A DNA stretch of 24,570 bases from DATAFF01 sp036257595 (GCA_036257595.1 DATAFF010000059.1:1-24570), one strand, 5' to 3'. Counted from the first letter of the stretch, positions 1-8,290 are shown. Translations and numbers: made by a program. The notes: generated from the letters alone by a model not told the origin.

Positions 1-240
1 GGGGTTTAGGGGGCAGGTAGGCAGTAGCGAATAGCGAATAGCGAATAGCGAATAGCGAATAGCGAATAGCGAATAGCGAATAGCGAATAGCGAATAGCGA
101 ATAGCGAATAGCGAATAGCGAATAGCGAATAGCGAATAGAACCCCTCATCCGCCGCTCCGGCGAGAAGGGATTAATCGAGGTCCACTATTCGCTATTCGC
201 TATTCGCTATTCGCTACTGCCTACCTGCCCCCTAAACCCC
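1..240. repeat. 55-bp perfect inverted repeat with heptamer arrays
   Basis: Bases 1-55 are the exact reverse complement of 186-240. The outer 24 bases of each arm are unique sequence (GGGGTTTAGGGGGCAGG...), and the inner part is tandem TAGCGAA heptamers: 4 copies in the right arm, 16 in the left. The 46-base centre (140-185) is not repetitive but holds a small CGCCG-CTC-CGGCG hairpin. The right arm includes the last two codons and the TAG stop of the capsid gene (232-240), so those nine bases are duplicated in inverted orientation at 1-9. The whole region could fold into a long hairpin just after the capsid stop. The left arm touches the window edge, so its full extent is unknown. A chimeric read or assembly fold-back at a contig end is a possible alternative. 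Confidence 0.9.
25..136 (+). repeat. Tandem heptamer array, 16 copies of TAGCGAA
   Basis: Sixteen identical 7-base units run without a break from 25 to 136, followed by a partial TAG. Perfect identity over 112 bases indicates recent expansion by slippage, and copy number may differ between strains. The array is joined directly to one GGCAGTA unit (20-26), which links it to the other heptamer arrays of the window. No spacers separate the units, so it is not a CRISPR. Confidence 0.95.
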
Positions 241-1491
241 AAACCTCATCAACTTGATCGCCTCGAAATTCTGCACCCCGCCGCCGACCCGCTTGGTGGT
301 GTAGAACAGCACATAGGGCTTGGCGCTGTAGGGATCGCGCAGCACCCTGACGCCGATCCTGTCGACGATCAGATAGCCGGCGCGAAAATCGCCGAAGGCG
401 ATGGCGAAGCTGTCGGCGGCGATGTTCGGCATCGACTCGGCCTCAGCCACCGGGAAGTTCATCAGCGTCGGGCTCACCGATGCCGCCGCCGCCGGCTGCC
501 ACAGATACGCCCCCGTATTGTCCTTGAGCTTGCGGATCGCGCTTTGCGTCTTGCGGTTCATCATGAAGCACGCATTCTGCCGGAACGTGCTCTTCAGCGC
601 ATAGACCAGCGTGATCAGCGAGTCCGACGGGTTGGCTGCCGGAAAGCCGTCGGCCGCGCCGCTCGCAATGGTGCCGAGATTGCCCCAGCTCCACGCCGTG
701 TCAGCCACCTTCGGCATGTCGAGAAAGCCGCGCGGCCGGTTCTTGCCGTCGCCATTGATGAACGCCTCGCCTTCCTGCGCCGCGAAGGCGAGCTGCACCT
801 CCTCGGCGATCCATTGATCGATATCGACCGCCGAATCGTCGAGCAGCGTCTGCGTCGCCGCCGGCATGGCATAGATTTCCATCGCCGGAAATTGCAGCTC
901 GATCAGCGATGGTGAATTGGTCTGCGGCCGCGCCGCCGTCTCGCCGACCCAGCCGGTGGCCGCGCCGGTCAGCGCCATCGGCTTCTTGTAGACCGTCGAG
1001 GTGACCTGGCGGACGCTCGCCAGCCGCCGCATTGGCGAGGCCTCGACCAGGAGGCGCGCGATCTGGGTCTCGGTTTCGCTCGGCACCAGATAGCCGCCAT
1101 CGCTGTTGGTGCCGGCCGACAGCGCCTTGCTCTCGAGCCTGAGCAGTCCGGCCTGATCGCCCTTGCGGACATAATTGTCGAAGGCCGCCTTGTGCTCGCG
1201 CTCGGCGCCGTCGCCGCCCTCGCGCTCGGATGACGCGCCGAGCGGCGGCCGCTTGAGCTTCAATTGCAGCGCGTCGATCTTCGCCTGCTGCCGGTCGAGC
1301 GCCTGGCTCAGGCGCTCGACCTTGTCCTCGGTGACGACATCGGCGCTCATCCGCCGCTCGATCTCGTCGAGCCGCGCATCATTGGCCTCGCGAAGGGCGG
1401 CGACCATCCGCAGGAGCTCGCCATGGGCGGCTTCCGTTTCGAGGCTGGTTGGCTTGAGGTCGACGACCTTGGTTTCGAAATTGTCCATCAT
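232..1491 (-). CDS. Major capsid protein, HK97 fold, GTA type
   Basis: This 419-residue protein should form the capsid shell of a GTA or related phage. Residues about 20-80 are a charged coiled coil containing ANDARLDEIERRMSADVV, a segment I recognise from the N-terminal delta region of alphaproteobacterial GTA capsid proteins (RcGTA g5 family). The HK97 core follows from about residue 105, and the C-terminus has the usual F-x-D-F...G-x-R-V-x-R-D-P-Y strand pattern. The delta region is normally removed by the prohead protease, whose gene lies just upstream. AAGGGAG precedes two adjacent ATGs; it is only 2 bases from the first (1491) and 5 from the second (1488), so 1488 may be the real start. 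The TAG stop lies inside the inverted repeat. The first 113 bases overlap the protease frame. Confidence 0.93.
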   Translation of the reverse strand: MMDNFETKVVDLKPTSLETEAAHGELLRMVAALREANDARLDEIERRMSADVVTEDKVERLSQALDRQQAKIDALQLKLKRPPLGASSEREGGDGAEREHKAAFDNYVRKGDQAGLLRLESKALSAGTNSDGGYLVPSETETQIARLLVEASPMRRLASVRQVTSTVYKKPMALTGAATGWVGETAARPQTNSPSLIELQFPAMEIYAMPAATQTLLDDSAVDIDQWIAEEVQLAFAAQEGEAFINGDGKNRPRGFLDMPKVADTAWSWGNLGTIASGAADGFPAANPSDSLITLVYALKSTFRQNACFMMNRKTQSAIRKLKDNTGAYLWQPAAAASVSPTLMNFPVAEAESMPNIAADSFAIAFGDFRAGYLIVDRIGVRVLRDPYSAKPYVLFYTTKRVGGGVQNFEAIKLMRFGV

Positions 1492-1933
1492 GGCTCCCTT
1501 TCATGGTCTGTATACTGATGATTTGTGGACGGAGAGTGTTGATCCGGGCGGACTTCAGCATCGGGAAGGTCACGAGCGAGATCTCGATCAGCTCGATGCT
1601 CGCGAGCCGTCGCAGGCCGCTATGGCGGTCACGCGCAGCGGTGCGGGCGCGAAAGCCGATCGACAGCCCGTCGATCGCGCCATCGGTGACGAGGCGCGCC
1701 AGATCGTCGGCCCGCGATGCTCCCTGGGTGAGCCGGCCATGCACCTTGAGGCCTCGGCCGTCCTCGATGAGGCTCAGCCACACGCCGACCGGCTCGCGCG
1801 GATCGTGCTGGAACAGCATGCGCACGCCCTCAGCGCCGCTCGCTCTCAGCGACGCCGCAAAGGCGCCGGGCAGGATGACGTCGCCGCCCTCATCGACGAT
1901 GTTGAACAGGCTGGCATAGCCATGGAGGTCCAT
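1379..1933 (-). CDS. Prohead protease, HK97 family, GTA type
   Basis: This is a serine protease expected to mature the capsid by trimming the scaffold part of the major capsid protein. It opens with HGYASLFNIVDEGGDVILPG, the typical N-terminal motif of the family. Candidate catalytic residues are His43 (in FQHDP), Ser91 (in DGLSIGF) and a Glu at 114 or 117 before SLVTFPM; the spacing resembles the His-Ser-Glu triad of HK97 gp4. Recognisable homology ends near residue 132 (MLKSARINTL). The frame then runs about 50 residues further, crossing the capsid start by 113 bases in another frame, and this basic tail looks non-conserved. It may be a natural overlap or a lost stop. The ATG at 1933 follows GAGCGAG at a suitable distance. 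It belongs between portal and capsid, as in GTA clusters. Confidence 0.85.
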   Translation of the reverse strand: MDLHGYASLFNIVDEGGDVILPGAFAASLRASGAEGVRMLFQHDPREPVGVWLSLIEDGRGLKVHGRLTQGASRADDLARLVTDGAIDGLSIGFRARTAARDRHSGLRRLASIELIEISLVTFPMLKSARINTLRPQIISIQTMKGSHDGQFRNQGRRPQANQPRNGSRPWRAPADGRRPSRGQ

Positions 1934-1969
1934 AACGTACTCGCTCTATTTTCCAAGGCGGAGCAAAAA

Positions 1970-3195
<1,226 letters not shown>

Positions 3196-3214
3196 TGGAA
3201 GGCTCCGAGGATAA

Positions 3215-3277
<63 letters not shown>

Positions 3278-3282
3278 CCCCC

Positions 3283-4635
3283 TCACCTCACCCTCGGCCG
3301 ACCCATCGGCCGCAGCACCAGCTCGGTCAGCGCCCACACCAGCGCATCGACCCGGTCGGGGCTTTTGCCGGTGAGTGGCCCCGGGGTGAGCATGCACATC
3401 TCGTCCTCGAGTTCGGGGAACTGGCCGACATGCCTGACCCGCTCCTGCTCGTAGAGCGCCGCCACCGGCTCGGCCCTGAGATGCTTGCCGCGCCGCGCCG
3501 TCAGCCCGCGATAGGCGACCGACGGATCGATCTGCCGGATGACGCTCTCCACCATGTCGCCGCCCTGATTGATTTCGGCGACCAGCCGGTCGGCTGCGAG
3601 ATCGTGATAGAGCCCGACCGCCCGCGCCGCCCAGCGCGCCGGGCTTGCCGCGGCGATCGTGTGGTCGGCCAGCACATAGGCGAAGCCCGCATCGTCGATC
3701 CCGGCCGCGATGATGCCGCAGGCCGCCGATTTCGACCCGGCCCGCGCCGGCGGATCGACCGCCACGACGATCCGTGCCAGCGCCGGCGCGCTCGCGACCC
3801 GCAGCCGTTCGATCAGTGCACGATCGAACAGCGCATCCGGCAGGTCGTCGATCAGCGCCCCTTCGAGCTCCTGGCGCCCGAGCCTCGTGCCCTTGTACTT
3901 CTCCTCGATCCGGGCGATGAACGCCTTGGCGAGATGCGCCGCATTCGCCCGGGTCGGCGCGCCGCTCACCGCCGTGTCGGGTGCCGCGATCAGCCGCTTG
4001 ATCGCCGGGATCGGCCGCGGCGTCGTCGTCACCACCAGCCGCGGATCGCTGCCGAGGCGCAAGCCGAATTGCAACATGTCGAGCGTTTCGTCCGGATAGC
4101 GCCATTTGGCGAGCTCGTCGCACCAGGCGGCGTCGAATTGCGGCCCGCGCAGCTCCTCCGGATCCTCGCCCGAATAGAGCTGCGCCACCGCGCCGTTCCA
4201 GAAGGTGAGCTTGCGCGCCGCCTTGTTGAATTGCGGTCGCGCCACGCCCATCACCGCCAGCATGCCCGACACGCCCTCGACCATAACCGCGGCGGCCTCG
4301 TGATAGGTCGGGCCGATGAGCGCGATGCGCCGCGCCGGCTGATGCGCCAGCGGTGGCTGGCCGCGCAGCTGGTAGCGCACCCATTCCGCGCCGGCCCGCG
4401 TCTTGCCCGAGCCGCGGCCGCCCATGATGAGCCACAGATGCCAGCGGCGCTGCCGCTCGTCGGCATCGCGCTGAACATGCGGCGGCAGCTGATCGTCGCG
4501 CGCCGAGGTCGGCCAGTCATCGCTGATCCGCTCGATCTCCCTGCGGCTCAGCGACCTCAGGTCCGCCGCCAGCATCCCTTGCCGCGCAGAGCGCATCAAT
4601 GCGTCGCGCAAGCTCGTCACGCAGTCCTGTGTCAT
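3283..4635 (-). CDS. Terminase large subunit, GTA type (packaging ATPase/nuclease)
   Basis: This is the ATP-driven DNA packaging motor and headful nuclease. Numbered from the ATG at 4635 (450 residues), Walker A is GGRGSGKT at 72-79, followed by RAGAEWV, which is typical of GTA large terminases. An acidic Walker B-like Asp-Glu sits at 173-174 (AAWCDELAKW), and the coupling motif VVTTTPRP at 201-208. The RNase H-like nuclease supplies Asp293 (VAVDPP), Glu354/Asp360 (AEINQGGD) and a late Asp in VDALVW. Both active centres look intact. I chose 4635 because GGAAAGAG lies upstream; an in-frame ATG at 4677 has a poorly spaced site. It overlaps the upstream small gene by 119 bases. Confidence 0.94.
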   Translation of the reverse strand: MTQDCVTSLRDALMRSARQGMLAADLRSLSRREIERISDDWPTSARDDQLPPHVQRDADERQRRWHLWLIMGGRGSGKTRAGAEWVRYQLRGQPPLAHQPARRIALIGPTYHEAAAVMVEGVSGMLAVMGVARPQFNKAARKLTFWNGAVAQLYSGEDPEELRGPQFDAAWCDELAKWRYPDETLDMLQFGLRLGSDPRLVVTTTPRPIPAIKRLIAAPDTAVSGAPTRANAAHLAKAFIARIEEKYKGTRLGRQELEGALIDDLPDALFDRALIERLRVASAPALARIVVAVDPPARAGSKSAACGIIAAGIDDAGFAYVLADHTIAAASPARWAARAVGLYHDLAADRLVAEINQGGDMVESVIRQIDPSVAYRGLTARRGKHLRAEPVAALYEQERVRHVGQFPELEDEMCMLTPGPLTGKSPDRVDALVWALTELVLRPMGRPRVR

Positions 4636-4882
4636 CGAGACGCTCTTTCCGTTCAACCGTCCGCTGGGCGCGTTCATTGCGGTGGCAGCGCTCCAGCCGC
4701 TGCAGAGATTCGAGCAGCTTCACCAGCGAGGTCAGCGCCTGGACCATCTCGCCTGGCGGCGCGTCACGGTCAGGCGCGGCGCGGTCGATGATGTCGATCT
4801 GGTCGGAAACCATCTGACGGGTGCGCCGGATCGCCGTGAGCCGGCTGCGGATGCTGACGCGTTTCTTGGAGGTCACTGCCAT
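4517..4882 (-). CDS. Small helical protein upstream of terminase, TerS-like
   Basis: This 121-residue protein is rich in Arg, Asp and Glu and is predicted mainly helical: GEMVQALTSLVKLLESLQRL at about 44-63, then DELARRIDALCAARDAGG near 89-106. It has no motif I can name. Its position, first gene before the large terminase in a GTA-ordered cluster, is that of g1, the small terminase subunit that recruits DNA to the large subunit. The role is inferred from position, size and helical content only. The ATG at 4882 follows AAAGG at about 9 bases. Its last 39 codons overlap the terminase gene out of frame, so the C-terminus is less certain. It would be the first gene read from the promoter at 5091-5119. 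Confidence 0.6.
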   Translation of the reverse strand: MAVTSKKRVSIRSRLTAIRRTRQMVSDQIDIIDRAAPDRDAPPGEMVQALTSLVKLLESLQRLERCHRNERAQRTVERKERLDDTGLRDELARRIDALCAARDAGGGPEVAEPQGDRADQR

Positions 4883-5090
4883 GGAATCAGCCTTTCGACA
4901 TGGGTGGGGGATGCGCGTGGGAATGAGCGCCCGCGGCGGCGCGGGGTTGGACCTCGGCCCGGCGCGCCGCGGCGGCGTGGGTTCGGGCCCTCGCCCATGC
5001 TGGTGATGGCGTTGAGGATCTTGAAATATCGGAAGAGATGACGCTTCAGAGCAGCGGGAGGTTCATGACCCCATTCTCGGAGCGTGGCGG
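4883..5090 (-). other. Long leader of the GTA-type transcript, no recognised gene
   Basis: About 200 bases separate the predicted transcription start (near 5084) from the first GTA-type gene. On the minus strand they hold a six-codon reading frame (5046-5066) and a GC-rich part (4931-4984) with two near-identical copies of CCGCGGCGGCG (plus-strand sense, 36 bases apart). Several GC-rich segments are mutually complementary, so strong RNA structure is likely. I see no convincing protein-coding gene. Confidence 0.5.
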
Positions 5091-5104
5091 AACATACCGT
5101 GAAC
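5090..5104 (-). promoter_or_regulatory. Candidate LexA (SOS) box GTTC-N7-GTTC
   Basis: The minus strand reads GTTCACGGTATGTTC, an exact match to the alphaproteobacterial LexA direct-repeat site GTTC-N7-GTTC. It covers the -10 element of the promoter at 5091-5119, where bound LexA would block RNA polymerase. A site of this form is expected about 0.75 times by chance in a window of this size on both strands, so the support comes from its placement rather than from the match alone. Confidence 0.6.
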
Positions 5105-5119
5105 AGCGCACGGTGTCAA
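5091..5119 (-). promoter_or_regulatory. Sigma70-type promoter of the GTA-type head operon
   Basis: On the minus strand, TTGACA (5119-5114) is a perfect -35 box and TATGTT (5096-5091) a good -10 box, separated by 17 bases. The spacer itself is an inverted repeat, CCGTG-N7-CACGG, which may be a second regulator site. The promoter lies after the mutL stop and its heptamer hairpin, and points only at the terminase-portal-protease-capsid genes. This suggests they are transcribed separately from mutL. Confidence 0.75.
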
Positions 5120-5129
5120 GGGGGAAAGA

Positions 5130-5194
5130 GGCAGTCGGCGTTAGGCATTAGGCAGTGAGTGGGTGCCAATCTATTGCCTACTGCCTACTGCCTA
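5130..5194. repeat. Heptamer inverted array at the mutL stop codon
   Basis: Left arm: GGCAGTC, GGCGTTA, GGCATTA, GGCAGTG (5130-5157). Right arm: CTATTGC, CTACTGC, CTACTGC and CTA (5171-5194); the last three bases are the mutL stop TAG. The arms pair imperfectly into a stem of about 22 bases with a 13-base loop. The array separates mutL from the head-operon promoter and may insulate the two transcripts; no U-run follows it. Confidence 0.9.
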
Positions 5195-6961
5195 CTTCCG
5201 CCCAAACAACCTCTCCAGATCGCCGAGCTTCAGTTCGACGAAGGTCGGCCGCCCGTGATTGCACTGACCGCTGTTCGGCGTGCTCTCCATGTCACGCAGC
5301 AGCGCGTCCATCTCGGCGAGATGCAGGCGCCGCCCGGCGCGCACCGAGCCGTGGCAGGCGACGGTGGCGAGGATGCGGTCGAGCCGCTCGGCAAGCGCGC
5401 GGCCCTGCTCGCCCGCCATGCTGTCGCTCGCGAGATCCCTGACGAGGTCGGCAATGCCGCGGCCGACAAGCATGGCCGGAACCTCGCGCACGATCACCGC
5501 GCCGGTCCCGAAGCGCTCGAGCATCAGCCCGGCCTCGGCCAGCAGCGCGGCATCTGCTGCCAGGCACTCGGCGGCAAACGGATCGAGATCCACCACCTCG
5601 GGCACCAGCAAGGGCTGGCGGACAATGCCGCGGGCGGCGTGCTCCGCCTTCAACCTTTCGAGCGTCAGCCGCTCATGCGCCGCATGCGCATCGACGATCA
5701 CCATGCCGCCGCGGGTCTGGGCGAGAATATAGGTGTCGTGCAGCTGCGCCCGGGCAGCGCCGAGCGGACGGTCGACGAAGCTCTCCTCGGGCGGCGCCAG
5801 CTGCGAGCCGCGATCCGCCGCGGGCTCCTCGAAGCCGATGAACGGCTCCGCCTCCTCGGCGAAGCCGACGAGCCGCGCCGACGCCAGGAGCGCCGCGCCA
5901 TGCCGCGCCTCGCCTGTCGCCAACGCCATCGGTCGCATCGCGCCGAGCGTCCCCATCGTGAGCCGCGCCGTGCTGCGCGGTCCCGCAGCCGCGATCGCTT
6001 GCCTGATCGACCCGATGATCAGTGAACGGACGAGTCCGGCATCGCGGAAGCGGACCTCGGCCTTGGCCGGATGCACATTGACGTCGACCATTTCCGGTGG
6101 ACAGCTGATGAACAACGCAGCTGCCGGGTAGCGGCCGCGCACCATGAGATCGGCATAGGCGCCGCGCACCGCTCCCGCCATCAGCCGGTCGCGCACCGGC
6201 CGGCCATTGACGAACAGATAGAGATGCGACGCCTGCGGTCGATGATAGGTCGGCAGGCCGGTATGGCCGGTGAGCCGCAAGCCCTCGCGCTTCTCGTCCA
6301 ATGCCACCGCGCTTGCCATGAACTCGCGGCCCATGATCTCGACGATCCGTTGCTCGACCGTCTGCTGCGCAAGATCGACGAGCCGACCGCCGGCGGCACT
6401 AAAGGTGAAGGCCGTTTCCGGATGCGCCATGGCGAGTCGGCGCACCACATCGGCGGCCTCCGCCGTTTCGCTGCGCTCTGCCTTGAGGAATTTGAGTCGC
6501 GCCGGCACCGAATGGAACAGGTCGCGCACCTCGACCTCGCTGCCGCGCCCGCGCGCCGCCGGCCGCACCTGGTCCTTGATCCCGGCTTCGACGCGGATCT
6601 CATGGGCATTGGCTCCACCCTCCGGGCGCGACACGATCCGGAGCCGGGCCACCGCCCCGATCGACGGCAGAGCCTCGCCGCGGAATCCCAGCGTGGTGAT
6701 GCGGATCAACGCCTCGTCGGCGAGCTTCGAGGTGGCATGGCGCTCGACCGCAAGATCGAGTTCCTCGGCATCCATCCCCGAGCCATCGTCGCTCACTCGG
6801 ATCAGCGTCCTGCCGCCGCCATGGAACACGACGTCGATGTGCCTGGCCTCGGCGTCGAGCGCATTCTCGACCAGCTCCTTGACGACACTCGCCGGCCGCT
6901 CCACCACCTCGCCGGCGGCGATGCGATTGACAAGTCCTTCCGACAGCCGGCGGATGCGCAA
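5192..6961 (-). CDS. mutL: DNA mismatch repair protein MutL, endonuclease type
   Basis: MutL links MutS mismatch recognition to strand incision and excision. The 589 residues contain the full N-terminal GHKL ATPase: KELVENALDA (catalytic Glu29, Mg-binding Asn33), DDGSGM 58-63, RHATSK 74-79 and GFRGEAL 92-98. A variable linker (about 330-400) leads to the C-terminal dimer and endonuclease domain. That domain has DAHAAHERLTLE at 424-435, fitting DQHA-X2-E-X4-E with Ala for Gln, then a CHGSVRAG motif and CNHGRP at 567-572. Such motifs mark nicking MutL proteins of bacteria without MutH. The start is TTG, supported by AGGAGG 5 bases upstream and by the family N-terminus (IRRLSEGLVNRIAAGEVVER). 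It follows pgi with 9 bases between stop and start. The stop lies in a heptamer array. Confidence 0.97.
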   Translation of the reverse strand: MRIRRLSEGLVNRIAAGEVVERPASVVKELVENALDAEARHIDVVFHGGGRTLIRVSDDGSGMDAEELDLAVERHATSKLADEALIRITTLGFRGEALPSIGAVARLRIVSRPEGGANAHEIRVEAGIKDQVRPAARGRGSEVEVRDLFHSVPARLKFLKAERSETAEAADVVRRLAMAHPETAFTFSAAGGRLVDLAQQTVEQRIVEIMGREFMASAVALDEKREGLRLTGHTGLPTYHRPQASHLYLFVNGRPVRDRLMAGAVRGAYADLMVRGRYPAAALFISCPPEMVDVNVHPAKAEVRFRDAGLVRSLIIGSIRQAIAAAGPRSTARLTMGTLGAMRPMALATGEARHGAALLASARLVGFAEEAEPFIGFEEPAADRGSQLAPPEESFVDRPLGAARAQLHDTYILAQTRGGMVIVDAHAAHERLTLERLKAEHAARGIVRQPLLVPEVVDLDPFAAECLAADAALLAEAGLMLERFGTGAVIVREVPAMLVGRGIADLVRDLASDSMAGEQGRALAERLDRILATVACHGSVRAGRRLHLAEMDALLRDMESTPNSGQCNHGRPTFVELKLGDLERLFGRK

Positions 6962-6972
6962 TCGAGCCTCCT
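6959..6972 (-). promoter_or_regulatory. Strong ribosome site coupling pgi stop to mutL TTG start
   Basis: AGGAGG (6972-6967) overlaps the pgi TAG stop (6973-6971) by two bases and lies 5 bases before the mutL TTG codon (6961-6959). The strong site probably offsets the weak start codon, and ribosomes finishing pgi would help start mutL. Confidence 0.8.
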
Positions 6973-8290
6973 ACATGGCAGCGAGATACTCGCGCGTCAG
7001 GACCTTGCCCTGCTCTACCGCCGGCTGATCGAACGGGTCGACACCTGCAATCAGGCCCATGACGATCGTCTCGATCATGAAATGCATGAGAAGCGCGCCC
7101 ATGGCCTTCTCGTCAAGCCTCTCGACATGAATTGTCCGCACCGGGCGGCCGTTACGCACAAAAGTTTCGCGCGTGGCCCTGGCCTGGGCGGCGGTGAGGT
7201 CGCCGACGGCATGGCCGCCGAGATAGGACAGGAGCGGCGACTTGCTGTAGCGGCGTGGGATCTTCGGGCCCTTGCCGGTCGTCGCGAGGCTAACGACGGT
7301 GAGCAGCTTGTCATTCGGCCCATCGAGGAACAGCTGCATCTGGCTGTGCTGATCGACCGGTCCGGCGGCAGCAACCGGCTGGCTCCCCTTGCCCACCTTG
7401 CCAAGGCTCTCGGCCCATAATTGCGCAAACCATGCCGAGAACAGCCGCAGCCGGTCGCTATAGGGCATGAGGATCACCGCATTGAGCCGGCTCACCCGGT
7501 CGACCGCGCTGATGGCGGCGGCGCCGAGTGCCGGCGCGACCTCGGATGCCTTGGCGCCGTCGACGATGGGATCGATCACCTGGGCCGCCCCTTGCCGCAG
7601 CGCCACCGGATCGAGCCCCATCAGCATGGCCGGCACGATCCCGACGTTGGACAGCACCGAATAGCGCCCACCGATCCGCGGATCGTGGTCGAGCACCTTG
7701 AGCCCATGGCGTCCCGCCAGCATGCGGAAGGCGTTCTTCTCCGGCGATCCCGGCTCGGTCAACGCCACCAGCCGCCGTGCCGGATCGATTCCCGCCTTGG
7801 CGAAAGCCTCGAGCATGAGCAGCAGCTGCACCACCGTTTCCGGCGTGCCGCCCGACTTCGACACGGCAAACGCCGAAGTCCGCCTGAGATCGAGCGTCTT
7901 GAGGGCCTCGGCAACCGTCGTCGCATCGAGATTGTCGAAGAAATGGTAGCGAACCTCGTTCGGACCGGTGCCGAATGGCCGCACTCCCGGCACCCGATAG
8001 CCGGCGAGCTGCGCCAGCGCCTGCGCCCCGAGACTCGACCCGCCAGTGCCAAGGACCAGGATGTCGCGCGCTCCCTTGGCGAGCATCGCAGCAGCCTTGT
8101 CGCATTCATCGAGATCGTCGCGCCGCCCCGGTAGCCTGAGCAGCGGCAAGCTGTCCTCGCGATGCCATTGCCGCAGCGTGTCGAGGGCCGCGTCGGCGCG
8201 GACAAGCGTCTCGTCGAGCTGGCGCGGCTTGACCCCGCGCTCGCCGATGGTCTCGGCCAGCACGCCGGAGATGTCCTGGCGGTAGAGCAT
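6971..8290 (-). CDS. pgi: Glucose-6-phosphate isomerase
   Basis: This enzyme interconverts glucose-6-phosphate and fructose-6-phosphate in glycolysis and gluconeogenesis. The 439 residues correspond to the shorter bacterial form, compared with about 550 in E. coli. Two SIS subdomains are visible: GTGGSSLGAQAL at 81-92, SKSGGTPET at 144-152 (phosphate binding) and GGRYSVLSNVG at 207-217. Further motifs are LWAESLGKVGKG with a probable catalytic Glu and GPVDQHSQMQLFLDGPND with a catalytic-type His. The ATG at 8290 follows AGAGG at 5 bases. A CAGTCG-GCAG-CGACTG inverted repeat (8308-8323) lies just upstream. It is closely followed by mutL, an unusual functional pairing, and is preceded by a heptamer hairpin that separates it from the M16 genes. 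Confidence 0.96.
   Translation of the reverse strand: MLYRQDISGVLAETIGERGVKPRQLDETLVRADAALDTLRQWHREDSLPLLRLPGRRDDLDECDKAAAMLAKGARDILVLGTGGSSLGAQALAQLAGYRVPGVRPFGTGPNEVRYHFFDNLDATTVAEALKTLDLRRTSAFAVSKSGGTPETVVQLLLMLEAFAKAGIDPARRLVALTEPGSPEKNAFRMLAGRHGLKVLDHDPRIGGRYSVLSNVGIVPAMLMGLDPVALRQGAAQVIDPIVDGAKASEVAPALGAAAISAVDRVSRLNAVILMPYSDRLRLFSAWFAQLWAESLGKVGKGSQPVAAAGPVDQHSQMQLFLDGPNDKLLTVVSLATTGKGPKIPRRYSKSPLLSYLGGHAVGDLTAAQARATRETFVRNGRPVRTIHVERLDEKAMGALLMHFMIETIVMGLIAGVDPFDQPAVEQGKVLTREYLAAM

Noticed and set aside
1..240. Regular repeats that might be a CRISPR array
   Set aside because: Units are 7 bases with no spacers, and no cas genes are visible.
3430..4791. Long plus-strand open frame opposite the terminase
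   Set aside because: Arg/His-rich, no family motif, exact antisense of a well-supported gene; typical of GC-rich codon bias.
5046..5066. Six-codon frame MNLPLL as an attenuator leader peptide
   Set aside because: No ribosome site and no run of control codons; likely chance in a long leader.
4883..5085. Minus-strand frame ending PRRRG...HVERLIPWQ as a small SOS-induced gene
   Set aside because: The frame has no plausible start near the promoter, its repeated PRRRG simply reflects the GC-rich direct repeat, and the only ATG lacks a ribosome site.
6071..7420. Plus-strand frame opposite mutL and pgi
   Set aside because: Spans the antisense of two unrelated real genes and shows no domain.
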